Of a DNA stretch of 47,029 bases, positions 20,961-29,027 are shown piece after piece. The stretch covers positions 1-47,029 of the forward strand of contig CALDOK010000206.1 in the NCBI GenBank assembly GCA_937912125.1. The letters run 5' to 3'. Source of the stretch: an uncultured Pseudomonadota bacterium. Its GTDB lineage: Bacteria; Myxococcota_A; UBA796; JAFGLY01. How positions within the stretch are numbered: position 1 is the first letter of the stretch; each line of letters starts with the position of its first letter. The position numbers were made by a program, and so were the translations under genes. The notes under the pieces were generated by a model. The model made no database searches, was not told where the DNA came from, and saw only the letters and a list, made by a program, of their open reading frames with translations.

Positions 20961-22469
20961 CTACTCTTCCACGAAAAGCACCGCCGAGGCCACCGCGCCC
21001 ATGCACCAGTCCGTGAGCTCGCCGTCCTCGATCCAGGCGTTCATGGCGCGGTCGAGCATGTCGGGCACGAAGAAGCTGGTCAGGCCGTCCATGTCGGCCA
21101 GGGAGCACTGCAGCATGTCGGGCTGCCAGTCCTCTGGGTCGCAGTCGTCCGGGCTGGCCAGCAGGTCGGTGTCCAGCAGCTGGACCACCGAGGTGGCGAT
21201 GTCCATGGCGTCGTCGCCGCTCTCCGCGGCGATGGCGGCGGTGTCGAGCACCGTCTGCCGCTGGTCTTCGGTGATGCCTGGCGCGAAGAGGGGCTCGAGC
21301 ACCAGCGGATAGATCCAGTCGCCGGGGATCGCGGAGAAGCTGTACTCGAGGGTCTGGTCCTGGGAGTCGATGTCCTGCTGGGCCACCACCGACCCCAGCG
21401 GGTCGCTCTGCAGGGCCTCGTCATCGACGACGAAGCCGCCGGCCACCAGCCGCGCTTGCCCGCCCTCGGCGCGGCCGACCTGCAGCTGGACGGTGACGTG
21501 GGCTCCGGTAGAGGGCAGGGGCACGGCGTCGCCCCACTGGTAGGTCTGCTCGCCCACGGTGATGGTGCCGAGGATCTGAGCCGACGCCGGGGTGCGGGTG
21601 ACGTAGCTGTGCCGGTCGCGCATGCCGTCCACCAGGCCCTGAACGTCGGAGGTGGCGGCCTGAACGTAGGTGGTGGGGAAGCCGGGAAGCACGATGGCGT
21701 GGCGGTCACCGCCGCCCACCAGGCCCACGTGGATGCCACGGGACAGCAGGGCCTCGTACCAGGTCAGGGACTGGCCGTCGGCCCCCATGCCCTCGGCCTG
21801 GATCGCGCGCCGGTAGGTGGCCGCCGCCGTGGTGCCCTTGTTCTGCTCCCAGTTCTGCAGGTCGTCGGCGGTGGTGGGAGGCGAGGCCAGCAGCCAGCCG
21901 GAGTTCCAGACCTCGATGCTGTCGAAGCCGGTGACGTCCCAGCCGAACATGATGCCCGGGGCGAATGGGTGGTTGACCGAGAACAGCGCGCCCTGGGCGT
22001 GGGCCGACTCGATGCCGGCCTGGTAGTCCGCGAGGCTGATGCCGTCGCCGTCGGGGTCGTGGTTGACGAAGGCGTCCACGCCGGGGGTGTTGGCGTGGCC
22101 GGAGCTGCCGAACTCCTCGCTGGGGATGGGGATCACCATCTCGCTGTGGAAGTCCGGGTCGCTGTTCTGATCCACCGTGCGGTGGTCGCTGATAGCGATG
22201 AAGTCCAGCGGGCTGCCGGTGTATTCGGGGTGGTGCGCGAGGAACTCGGGCCACGCGAGGTACTCGGCCATGTCGATGACCGCGGCCACCGTGTCGAAGC
22301 CGTCGCTGTGCTCGGTGTGCATGTGCAGATCGCCCCGCAGCCAGCCGTCGGCGGCCGTGGTGATCTGTGCGGGGGCTTCGTAGGGCAGCGGCGCGGTGTC
22401 CTGCGCGGAGTCGTCGGGGCCGGGGCAGCCGATGAGCAGGAAGAGCAGCGGTGTTGCGAGGACGCGCAT
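20961..22469 (-). CDS. CehA/McbA-type PHP-domain metallohydrolase lipoprotein
   Basis: A 502-residue lipoprotein (lipobox LIGC, Cys15; linker DDSAQDTAPLP). The N-terminal half is a PHP-type metallohydrolase: GDLHMHTEHSDG, then AISDHRTV, then the SVNHPF segment, which supply the His/Asp metal ligands, and GGGDRHAI near 265. Proteins of this kind (CehA/McbA family) hydrolyse phosphoesters or carbamates. The C-terminal half has a beta domain (about 310-395) and a helical end with Cys residues, consistent with an extracytoplasmic location. AGGAGAT lies before ATG, with TACATT 30 nt upstream. It is divergent from the DPYD-like gene. The natural substrate is unknown. Confidence 0.87.
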   Translation of the reverse strand: MRVLATPLLFLLIGCPGPDDSAQDTAPLPYEAPAQITTAADGWLRGDLHMHTEHSDGFDTVAAVIDMAEYLAWPEFLAHHPEYTGSPLDFIAISDHRTVDQNSDPDFHSEMVIPIPSEEFGSSGHANTPGVDAFVNHDPDGDGISLADYQAGIESAHAQGALFSVNHPFAPGIMFGWDVTGFDSIEVWNSGWLLASPPTTADDLQNWEQNKGTTAAATYRRAIQAEGMGADGQSLTWYEALLSRGIHVGLVGGGDRHAIVLPGFPTTYVQAATSDVQGLVDGMRDRHSYVTRTPASAQILGTITVGEQTYQWGDAVPLPSTGAHVTVQLQVGRAEGGQARLVAGGFVVDDEALQSDPLGSVVAQQDIDSQDQTLEYSFSAIPGDWIYPLVLEPLFAPGITEDQRQTVLDTAAIAAESGDDAMDIATSVVQLLDTDLLASPDDCDPEDWQPDMLQCSLADMDGLTSFFVPDMLDRAMNAWIEDGELTDWCMGAVASAVLFVEE

Positions 22470-22498
22470 GGGGCGATCTCCTGGTGGGCCGTCGAGGA

Positions 22499-22517
22499 CA
22501 ATGTAGCGTGCTGCACG
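22499..22517. promoter_or_regulatory. divergent promoter region with shared 10-mer and inverted repeat
   Basis: On the minus strand CGCTACATTG (22508-22499) contains TACATT, 30 nt before the PHP lipoprotein start. The identical 10-mer lies 32 nt before the cyclophilin gene. Next to it is the inverted repeat CGTGC-T-GCACG (22507-22517), 39 nt before the DPYD-like gene. This may be a promoter with an operator that could serve both directions. Confidence 0.45.
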
Positions 22518-22555
22518 TTATGGATGCGCCCCAAACTCCACCCGACGGATGACCC

Positions 22556-25042
22556 ATGCACAACCAGTTCCTCACCGATGCCCAGCTCCACGCCGAGCTG
22601 ACCAAGTGCGAGTCCTGCGAAGAGAAGCCCTGTCGCCTGGCATGCCCCTCCCACTGCTCCCCTGCGGACTTCATCATGGCCGCCCGGGTGGGCGAGCCTT
22701 CGGACATCAAGCGCGCCGCGGCCGAGATCATGATGGCCAACCCCTTCGGCGGCGTCTGCGGGCTGGTGTGTCCGGACACCCACTGCGTGGCGGCCTGTGT
22801 GCACAAGGGCTTCGACACCCCCGTGCAGATCCCCTCGGTCCAGGCCACCCTGGTCCAGAAGGCCAAGGATCTGGGCGGTCTGCCCACGCTGCCCACCGTC
22901 GACAGCAACGGCAAGCTGGTCGCCGTGGTGGGCGCCGGCCCTGCTGGGCTGGCCGCCGCCAGCTACCTGGTGCGCCTGGGCTACAACGTCGAGATCTTCG
23001 AGGCGGCCCCGGTCCCTGGCGGCGCCTGCAACCTGATCCCGCCCCACCGCCTGCCCCGCAGCGTGCTGCTCACCGACATCGCGTGGCAGCTGTCCTTGGG
23101 CGACATCCAGCTGCACCTGGACAGCCCGGTGGAGTCCCCGGATCTGCTGCTCGAGCGCGGCTATGACGGCGTGGTGGTGGCCGCGGGCCTCACCCAGCCC
23201 TACAGCATGGGCATCGTCGGCGAGGAGCTGGCCATGGTGGGGCTCGACTTCCTGGGCGATCCCGCCGACGCGGCCTTCGACGGCCCCGTGGTGGTGGTCG
23301 GCGGCGGCGCCACCGCCGTGGACTGCGCGGTCACCGCCAAGCTGCGCGGTGCACCCTTTGTCGAGATGATGGCCCTCGAGCGTTGGGACGAGATGCCCCT
23401 GACCGCCGCCGAGCGGGCCGAGATCCAGGAGCACGGCATCGAGCTGTCCTGCCGCACCCGCGTCACCGGCATCCTGGGTTCCGAGGCCGGCATCACCGGC
23501 GTCGAGATCGAGAAGGTCGGCCTGCCCGCGGGCCAGCCCTTCAGCCTCCGCGCCCTGGCCGCCGTGCCCGGCACCGCCGCTCAGCGCGGCGACGTGCGGC
23601 ACGTGGTCATCGCCATCGGCGCCCGCCAGGGCCTCGAGGTGGCCGCGGTGCCCACCATCGTGCGCGCTGGCGACTTCCTCAACGGCCCCACCACCGTGGT
23701 CACCGCCTCGGCCTCGGGCAAGAACGCGGCTCAGCAGCTGCACGCGGTCATCCAGGGCCTCGAGGCCCCGGTCATCGACGACACCCGCAAGTCCTGGGTC
23801 CCGGTGCCTGGCTACAACGCCGTGCCCGTCAGCCTCGAGACCGACTTCTTCGGCCGCGCCATCCGCTCGCCCTTCATCCTCTCCGCCGCGCCTCCCAGCG
23901 ACGGCTACGAGCAGATGAAGCTGGCCTACGAGGCCGGGTGGGCCGGCGGCATCATGAAGACCGCCTTCGACGACGTCGAGGTCCACATCCCGGGCGCCTA
24001 CATGTACTGCCTGGACGAGAAGACCTATGGCAACTGCGACAATGTCAGCGGCCACTCCCTGCGGCGGGTCTGTGACGAGATCCGGCGGCTGGTCGTCGAG
24101 TTCCCGGATCGCCTCACCATCGGCTCCACCGGCGGTCCGGTCACGGGCAACGACATGGTGGACAAGGCCGGCTGGCTGCACAACACCAAGCTGCTCGAAG
24201 ACGCCGGCGCCATGGGCATCGAGTACTCCCTGTCCTGCCCCCAGGGCGGCGACGGCACCGAGGGAGACATCGTCAGCCAGAACGCCGCACTCACCGCCAA
24301 GATCATCGACTGGATCATGGAAGGCGGCCGGGGCGACGTGCCCAAGCTCTTCAAGCTCACCGGCGCCGTCACCTCCATCGCGGCCATCGTCATCGCCATC
24401 AAGGAAGTGCTCGACCGCTACCCGGACAAGAAGGCCGGCATCACACTGGCCAACACCTTCCCCAGCCTGGCCTTCGAGGATCGCGGCAGCGCGACCTGGG
24501 AAGACGGCGTGGTCGTCGGTCTGTCGGGCCGTGGCGTCACCGCCATCTCGAACCTCAACCTGGCCATGGCGGCCCCCTACGGCGTGACCATCAGCGGCAA
24601 CGGCGGTCCCATGGACTACAAGGCCGCCGCCGACTTCCTGGCCTTGGGCGTGGCCACCGTGCAGTTCTGCACCATCGTGCTCAAGTACGGCTACGGGGTC
24701 ATCGACGAGCTCGAGGCGGGCGTCTCCCATCTGATGGCCGAGCGCGGCATCGCTGGTATGGGTGAGCTCATCGGGCGTGCCCATCAGGGCGGCGCCATCA
24801 CCGACTTCATGGCCCTCACCCCGGTCAAGGCCATCTCTCAGGTCACCCCCGAGCTGTGCCAGCACTGCGGCAACTGCGCCCGCTGCCCCTACCTGGCCAT
24901 CACCCTGGACGGGGACAAGATCCCCGTGACCGATCCGGCCAAGTGCATCGGCTGCTCCCTGTGCAGCCTCAAGTGCTTCGCCGGCGCCCTGCACATGCGG
25001 GAGCGCACGGCCGAAGAGCAGGCGCTGCTCAAGGAAGACTAG
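22556..25042 (+). CDS. PreT-PreA fusion resembling dihydropyrimidine dehydrogenase
   Basis: An 828-residue cytosolic iron-sulfur flavoprotein. Domains: an N-terminal helical Cys-rich region (C18, C21, C26, C30 and a second group near 68-81); an FAD domain with VVGAGPAG at 124-131; an NAD(P)H domain with VVVVGGGATA; an FMN barrel of the dihydropyrimidine/dihydroorotate dehydrogenase family from about 430; and a C-terminal ferredoxin with two CxxCxxC groups (from about 768). The order is that of animal DPYD, which bacteria usually split into PreT and PreA. Cys561 in SLSCPQG aligns with the DPYD general acid Cys, while the neighbouring His is Gln. It probably reduces uracil/thymine or a related ring. 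No other pyrimidine genes are near. ATG 22556 has a weak ribosome binding site. Confidence 0.85.
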   Translation: MHNQFLTDAQLHAELTKCESCEEKPCRLACPSHCSPADFIMAARVGEPSDIKRAAAEIMMANPFGGVCGLVCPDTHCVAACVHKGFDTPVQIPSVQATLVQKAKDLGGLPTLPTVDSNGKLVAVVGAGPAGLAAASYLVRLGYNVEIFEAAPVPGGACNLIPPHRLPRSVLLTDIAWQLSLGDIQLHLDSPVESPDLLLERGYDGVVVAAGLTQPYSMGIVGEELAMVGLDFLGDPADAAFDGPVVVVGGGATAVDCAVTAKLRGAPFVEMMALERWDEMPLTAAERAEIQEHGIELSCRTRVTGILGSEAGITGVEIEKVGLPAGQPFSLRALAAVPGTAAQRGDVRHVVIAIGARQGLEVAAVPTIVRAGDFLNGPTTVVTASASGKNAAQQLHAVIQGLEAPVIDDTRKSWVPVPGYNAVPVSLETDFFGRAIRSPFILSAAPPSDGYEQMKLAYEAGWAGGIMKTAFDDVEVHIPGAYMYCLDEKTYGNCDNVSGHSLRRVCDEIRRLVVEFPDRLTIGSTGGPVTGNDMVDKAGWLHNTKLLEDAGAMGIEYSLSCPQGGDGTEGDIVSQNAALTAKIIDWIMEGGRGDVPKLFKLTGAVTSIAAIVIAIKEVLDRYPDKKAGITLANTFPSLAFEDRGSATWEDGVVVGLSGRGVTAISNLNLAMAAPYGVTISGNGGPMDYKAAADFLALGVATVQFCTIVLKYGYGVIDELEAGVSHLMAERGIAGMGELIGRAHQGGAITDFMALTPVKAISQVTPELCQHCGNCARCPYLAITLDGDKIPVTDPAKCIGCSLCSLKCFAGALHMRERTAEEQALLKED

Positions 25043-25078
25043 GAGCAGTCCACCGTGAGCCTGGACGTCGAGGTCCGC

Positions 25079-25095
25079 ACCAGCGCCAGGCTGGT
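25079..25095 (+). terminator. hairpin after the DPYD-like gene
   Basis: ACCAGC-GCCAG-GCTGGT is a perfect 6-bp stem followed by TCTGT, 37 nt after the stop at 25042 and 10 nt before the end of the convergent radical SAM gene. It is the best terminator candidate in the window, though the T-tract is short. Confidence 0.5.
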
Positions 25096-25104
25096 TCTGT
25101 CGCC

Positions 25105-26709
25105 CTAGGGCAGAAAGCAGCTGTGGTTGGCGCCGAAGGGCCCCTTGAGCCCGCCCTGGATGGCGCGCGCCACATCGCTCTTGAAGAAGCGCCGGCCCAG
25201 CCAGCGCCGGGCCTCGAGGCGGGGATGTGATGCCCCACAGCGGAAGTCGTCGTACAGGGACAGGTCGGTGTCGGCCGAGAAGGGCGAGATCTCGGTGATG
25301 CTGTAGTCCCCGGCGTTCCGGTGCATCAGGCTGCCCCGGGGCAGGTTGAGCAGGGCGTTGTTCAGATCGTGGATGTGCTCGCCCTCAGCGGTCACGAAGG
25401 CCAGGGTCGCGTCCCGCTCGGCGTCCGTCTCGCCCGGCTGGCCGAAGAGCAGGTAGACGTGGTTCTTGATGCCGGCCGCCGAGCAAGCCCGCAGCACGGC
25501 CCGGGCCTGCTCGGGGCCTACGCCCTTGTCCATGCGCTCGAGCAGGGCAGGGGAGGCGGACTCCATGCCCCACTGCAGCAGGGTGGCGCCCCCCGCGGCC
25601 AGCTGCCGGGCCACCTCGGGCTCGGCGAAGGCCCTCTCCATGCGCACGAAGCCGTGCCAGCGCAGGGGCAGGGCGTCGCGCTCGATGATGCGGGCGATGT
25701 GCAGCAGGTGCTTGGGGGTCAGCGCCGAGTCGGTCAGGTGCAGCATGGCCCCGCGGGGGAAGCGGGCGGCCAGGGTGTGCAGCCAGCCCTCGAGGGCGTC
25801 GGTGCCGCAGGGCTCGTAGGTCGGGTGCAGGTGGTCGGGACAGAAGGTGCAGCGGCGCCAGTAGCAGCCCCGCCCGATGGCGGCGGGGACTACGGGCTGG
25901 GGGCTGAGGTAGGCGTGCCACGGCGCCTCGGCGGGGTCTACGGCCAGGGGCGCGGAGACCGGAGAGGCGGGGGCCCCAAGCTCCCGGGCGAAGGCGTCCA
26001 GATCGTCGGCACCGGGCAGGCGCAGCACACGCTGGAAGAGCTGGAAGGGGGCGGTGCCCAGATCGTTGCCCGCGGCCGCCCAGCAGTCCACCAGGGGGCC
26101 AGCCAGGACGCGCTGCACCTGGGGCAGGCGCTCCGCCAGCAAGGCGGCCAGGCGGCAGGCGGCGAAGCCTTGCTGGTAGAAGGTCAGGGAGATGCCCACA
26201 TGGGTGGGAGCGAGGCGCTCGAGGGCCGGCAGCAGCACCCCCAGGAAGTAGTCGTCGAAGGGCCCCGGCTGCCGGGCGAAGGCGGCCAGGTCGGCCGAGC
26301 GCGCCGGGTGCAGCCCCTCGATCTCCAGCTCAGAGGCCCGCAGGCTCACCCCCGGCCAGGGCTCCGAGGCCAGGCGCAGGGCGTTGATCAGCACGTTGGC
26401 CGCAGAGCTGTAGCGGCGCCGATCGGCGTAGGTGGCGGCGCGGCGCAGGGGATGCTGGGGGGCTCGCGCCACCCGCAGGGCGTCCCGGTAGGCGGCGGTG
26501 GGCGCCCCGGGCTGGGCATGCTCCAGGCAGCGCTCGAGGGCCTGGGGCTGCAGGCTGTGCTCGAACCAGCCGATGCTCGCGTCGATCCAGTGGGCGTCCA
26601 GGCCCAGGGCCCGCAGCCGCGATGCCGCCGCCGCGCCGCTAAGCCCCGGCTCGCAGGGCTTGGTGGGCGGCGGGCTGACGACGACCAGGCGGGGGGCGGG
26701 CTGGGCCAC
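25105..26709 (-). CDS. radical SAM protein with B12-binding-like N-terminus
   Basis: A 534-residue protein. The N-terminal ~260 residues open with VVVSPPPTKPCEPGL and resemble the cobalamin-binding-like domain of B12-type radical SAM proteins, although the classic DxHxxG motif is not evident. The radical SAM core begins near 275; its cluster motif is C282-x4-C287-x2-C290 (GCYWRRCTFC), one residue longer than canonical CX3CX2C. The GGE-like region is LLQWGMES, typical of this subfamily. A C-terminal ~70 residues is unassigned. Substrate is unknown. GTG 26709 starts 2 nt after the stop of the cyclophilin gene, so the two are co-transcribed and probably coupled. Confidence 0.85.
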   Translation of the reverse strand: MAQPAPRLVVVSPPPTKPCEPGLSGAAAASRLRALGLDAHWIDASIGWFEHSLQPQALERCLEHAQPGAPTAAYRDALRVARAPQHPLRRAATYADRRRYSSAANVLINALRLASEPWPGVSLRASELEIEGLHPARSADLAAFARQPGPFDDYFLGVLLPALERLAPTHVGISLTFYQQGFAACRLAALLAERLPQVQRVLAGPLVDCWAAAGNDLGTAPFQLFQRVLRLPGADDLDAFARELGAPASPVSAPLAVDPAEAPWHAYLSPQPVVPAAIGRGCYWRRCTFCPDHLHPTYEPCGTDALEGWLHTLAARFPRGAMLHLTDSALTPKHLLHIARIIERDALPLRWHGFVRMERAFAEPEVARQLAAGGATLLQWGMESASPALLERMDKGVGPEQARAVLRACSAAGIKNHVYLLFGQPGETDAERDATLAFVTAEGEHIHDLNNALLNLPRGSLMHRNAGDYSITEISPFSADTDLSLYDDFRCGASHPRLEARRWLGRRFFKSDVARAIQGGLKGPFGANHSCFLP

Positions 26710-26711
26710 GC

Positions 26712-27452
26712 CTACTCGACGATGCTGGCCTTGACGATGTAGTCGAGCTTGGGGAACTCGGCGCGGAAGTAGGAGTTGCCCTGGGTCTGGGCCAGGCCCT
26801 GGTTGGGTCCGCGGCCCCGGGGGGCGCTCTCGCCGTAGCCCTTGTAGAGCTTGTCGATCACGGCCATGTCCTGGACCTTGCCGAAGGGGGCGAAGCCCAT
26901 GCCGTCGAGGTTCGAGTTGTCCTTGAAGCTGAAGAAGATCTGGGTGGTGCGGCTGTTGGGGGCCGAGGACTTGGCGAAGGTGACCATGCCGCGGGTGTTG
27001 CTCTCGACGACTGGATCGTCGGTGATCTGGGCCGGGCGCCAGGCCGCGTTGACCCGGGGATCGCCGTGGATGCCGATCTGGGCCATGAAGCCGCCCACCA
27101 CCCGGAAGAAGGCGGTGTCGTCGTAGTAGCCGACCTTGACCAGGTTGTAGAAGCGGTCGGCGCCGTTGGGGGACCAGGCGCGGGTGACGTCGATGAGCAC
27201 GTCGCCCTGAGTGGTCTCGAGCTTGACGGTGAAGGCGTCGGGGGCGGTGGCGGTGGCGCCGGCGGGATCGAGCAGCTGGGGGGGCAGCTCGGGCAGGGGC
27301 TCGGCCGGGGCCGCGGGAGCCCGGACCCTGGCGGCCTGGGCGCTGGCCACAGGGGAGGGCGTGGGGGCCGGCGGGGTGGTGGGCTGCTCGGAGCCGCCGC
27401 AGGCCGAGAGCAACAGGGGGAAGGCGAGGGAGAGCAGGGTGGCACGCAACAT
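26712..27452 (-). CDS. cyclophilin-type peptidyl-prolyl isomerase lipoprotein
   Basis: A 246-residue lipoprotein (LLSAC lipobox, Cys17) with a long Pro/Ala/Thr linker to about residue 70 and then a cyclophilin-like PPIase domain. Recognisable pieces are KLETTQGDVLIDV, FYNLVKVGYYDDTAFFRVV, FMAQIGIHGDP, GMVTFAKSSAPNSRTTQIFF and FAPFGKVQDM. The active-site Arg (FFRVV) and the SRTTQIFF segment, where many cyclophilins have SQFFI, are present. It probably assists protein folding at the envelope. ATG 27452 is preceded by GGAG at 9 nt. TACATT lies 33 nt upstream. It is followed after 2 nt by the radical SAM gene. Confidence 0.92.
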   Translation of the reverse strand: MLRATLLSLAFPLLLSACGGSEQPTTPPAPTPSPVASAQAARVRAPAAPAEPLPELPPQLLDPAGATATAPDAFTVKLETTQGDVLIDVTRAWSPNGADRFYNLVKVGYYDDTAFFRVVGGFMAQIGIHGDPRVNAAWRPAQITDDPVVESNTRGMVTFAKSSAPNSRTTQIFFSFKDNSNLDGMGFAPFGKVQDMAVIDKLYKGYGESAPRGRGPNQGLAQTQGNSYFRAEFPKLDYIVKASIVE

Positions 27453-27484
27453 GGTGGTCGCTCCGGGGTGCGCGTTGAGGCCGG

Positions 27485-27494
27485 CAATGTAGCG
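27485..27494 (-). promoter_or_regulatory. CGCTACATTG promoter element before the cyclophilin gene
   Basis: It is identical to the 10-mer before the PHP lipoprotein gene (22499-22508), in the same orientation and at nearly the same distance (33 versus 30 nt) from the start. TACATT fits a -10 hexamer. Confidence 0.45.
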
Positions 27495-27577
27495 GATGCC
27501 CGGGGCGCGCGCAGCCTGACGACGGCGGCTTGGAAGGCTATGGAAAGCGCCGGTCCCTGCTCCGACCCGAGGTCCCC

Positions 27578-28114
27578 ATGGCTGCATCCCCCTACCGCAC
27601 CACCCAGCACCCCGGCGCGCCCGCGGCCCAGCCCACCGGCGGCGGCATGGCCGGCACCCTGAGCAAGCTCGTCCTCGGCCTGGGCTGCGGCTGCTGCTCG
27701 GCGGTGACGCTGGTGATGTTCCTCTTCCTGGTCTGGCTGGGCAGCTTGCCCGAGAGCGGCGCCGTCCCCGGCGGCCAGATGCGCCCCGAGAGCGTGGAGC
27801 ACCTGCGCAGCCTCGGGCTGGTCGAGGAGGGAGAGCGGGTGATCTACTACTACGACTACTCCATGACCATGGACGACAGCGAGGCCTGCTTCTTCTCGGA
27901 CCGTCAGGTGGTCTACCACCGCGAGGGGGTGGTCAACGCCATCCCCTGGGACGAGGTGGAGGGTGTGGATGCCTGGGAGGACTTCGGTCAGGTCATCGAG
28001 GTCCAGTCCACCCGCGGTGACTACCTGCGCTGTGAGATCGCGGCCATGAACGACGGCGAGGCCTTCTACCGGGCCCTCTCCGAGCAGCTCGAGCGCCAGG
28101 CCGGCGAGCGCTGA
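27578..28114 (+). CDS. single-pass membrane protein with PH-like domain
   Basis: A 178-residue protein. A Pro/Ala/Gly-rich N-terminus is followed by one strong hydrophobic helix (about 28-57) that begins with a Cys cluster (CGCC). The C-terminal ~110 residues have the pattern of a bacterial PH-like domain: GERVIYYYDY, then CFFSDRQVVYHREGVVN, AIPWDEVEGVD and a final helix. PH-like domains of this type are common in membrane proteins of unknown function. ATG 27578 follows GAGG at 6 nt. A GCTATGG box lies 35 nt upstream. Its stop is 1 nt from the convergent gene stop, within a palindrome. Confidence 0.75.
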   Translation: MAASPYRTTQHPGAPAAQPTGGGMAGTLSKLVLGLGCGCCSAVTLVMFLFLVWLGSLPESGAVPGGQMRPESVEHLRSLGLVEEGERVIYYYDYSMTMDDSEACFFSDRQVVYHREGVVNAIPWDEVEGVDAWEDFGQVIEVQSTRGDYLRCEIAAMNDGEAFYRALSEQLERQAGER

Positions 28115-28123
28115 GTCAGCGCT
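28107..28123. terminator. 17-nt palindrome containing both convergent stop codons
   Basis: AGCGCTGA-G-TCAGCGCT is perfectly symmetric. The plus-strand TGA (28112-28114) and the minus-strand TGA (28118-28116) are mirror images, separated by one base. In RNA it can form a short hairpin (AGCGC stem, 7-nt loop) on either transcript, so it may act as a bidirectional transcript end. No U-tract is present. Confidence 0.4.
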
Positions 28124-28967
28124 TCTTGGAGCTCCGTCTGCTGGTGGGGCGCGGCGCGCGGGGCACGCTGGAGCTGCTGGATGAGCCCGTGCTGGTGGAG
28201 GGGCTGCCAGCCTTGGCCTTCCACGCCCAGGACCAGGTGTAGCGGCCGAACTGCTGGTCGATCTCCACCCGGAGCTGGTGGATGCCGCTGGCCTCGGGGC
28301 ACAGGGCGAGGGCGTGGCCGAAGGCTCGCTCGTTCTTCTCGACCGCGACGCTGCCGGTGGGCCCCAGGACCTCGACCGAAGTGATCAACGCGCCGGAGCC
28401 GACGGCGAAGGCGTAGCAGAGATCCTGCCGGAGCTCCACGGTGGGCAGGCTGCCGCTCGAGCCGAGCAGGCGGACCTGCTGGGCCTGGGCCGCGGCGGTG
28501 TAGCCCGAGGAGAGCAGCGCTCTCTGGGCGGCGCTGTGGGCCGAGGCTCCCGAGCTGCCCACGAAGGCGTCCAGCAGGCCCGCCTGGTACAGACCTACGC
28601 CTGGGGCGGCCAGGGAGATGGCGATGATCACCAGGGTCAGCAGGCAGCCGGGGATCGTGGCCAGGCGGCGGCCCAGGCGCTGACGACGGGCCTTGCGGGC
28701 CTGCTCTCGCTGGTGCTTGCGAGCCTGGATCTCGCGCTGGGCTTGCTGCTCCCGCTCCCGCTCCCGGCGGTGACGTTCTTTCTGCTCGCGCGCCTCGAGC
28801 TGCCGCTGGTGGGCGGCATGGCGCTCCATGGCCTCCCGGCGTTGCTCCATGTCCGGCACGGGGGCTTCGTGGCCGCAGTATTGGCACACCATGTTCAGCC
28901 CGGTCTCGGGGACCGGGATGCCCGCGCCGCAGCGGGGACAGCTGGTGTCGGTGGGAGATGCTGGCAT
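28116..28967 (-). CDS. zinc-ribbon, coiled-coil, single-TM protein
   Basis: A 283-residue protein. The N-terminus is a zinc ribbon (CPRC at 10-13 and CQYC at 28-31). Residues about 40-97 are almost entirely charged and Gln (an Arg/Glu/Gln coiled coil), one transmembrane helix follows (about 105-130), and the C-terminal ~130 residues are a beta-rich domain with two Cys, ending in a Ser/Pro/Arg tail. The zinc ribbon is thus cytosolic and the beta domain outside or periplasmic. I know no family. There is no ribosome binding site; TTAAAC lies 7 nt before ATG, suggesting a leaderless mRNA. It is divergent from another zinc-ribbon gene. Confidence 0.75.
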   Translation of the reverse strand: MPASPTDTSCPRCGAGIPVPETGLNMVCQYCGHEAPVPDMEQRREAMERHAAHQRQLEAREQKERHRREREREQQAQREIQARKHQREQARKARRQRLGRRLATIPGCLLTLVIIAISLAAPGVGLYQAGLLDAFVGSSGASAHSAAQRALLSSGYTAAAQAQQVRLLGSSGSLPTVELRQDLCYAFAVGSGALITSVEVLGPTGSVAVEKNERAFGHALALCPEASGIHQLRVEIDQQFGRYTWSWAWKAKAGSPSTSTGSSSSSSVPRAPRPTSRRSSKKR

Positions 28968-28974
28968 CGGCTTG

Positions 28975-28980
28975 GTTTAA
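28975..28980 (-). promoter_or_regulatory. -10-like TTAAAC close to the zinc-ribbon/TM gene start
   Basis: On the minus strand TTAAAC ends 7 nt before ATG 28967, with no Shine-Dalgarno sequence between. It lies within the 9-mer GGTTTAACC. The divergent gene has its own TAGGAT box 25 nt away. Confidence 0.3.
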
Positions 28981-29004
28981 CCCGCGCCGCGGGGCTCCCT
29001 GCGA

Positions 29005-29010
29005 TAGGAT
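29005..29010 (+). promoter_or_regulatory. -10-like TAGGAT before the small zinc-ribbon gene
   Basis: TAGGAT is 17 nt before ATG 29028, followed by a good GGAGG ribosome binding site, in a 60-bp divergent gap. Confidence 0.4.
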
Positions 29011-29027
29011 TCGGCCTGGAGGTCCCC

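Noticed and set aside
20136..22601. Long plus-strand open frame of more than 800 codons
   Set aside because: It runs antisense through the activase and PHP lipoprotein genes, both of which have full catalytic motifs and good starts. It is a by-product of high GC codon bias.
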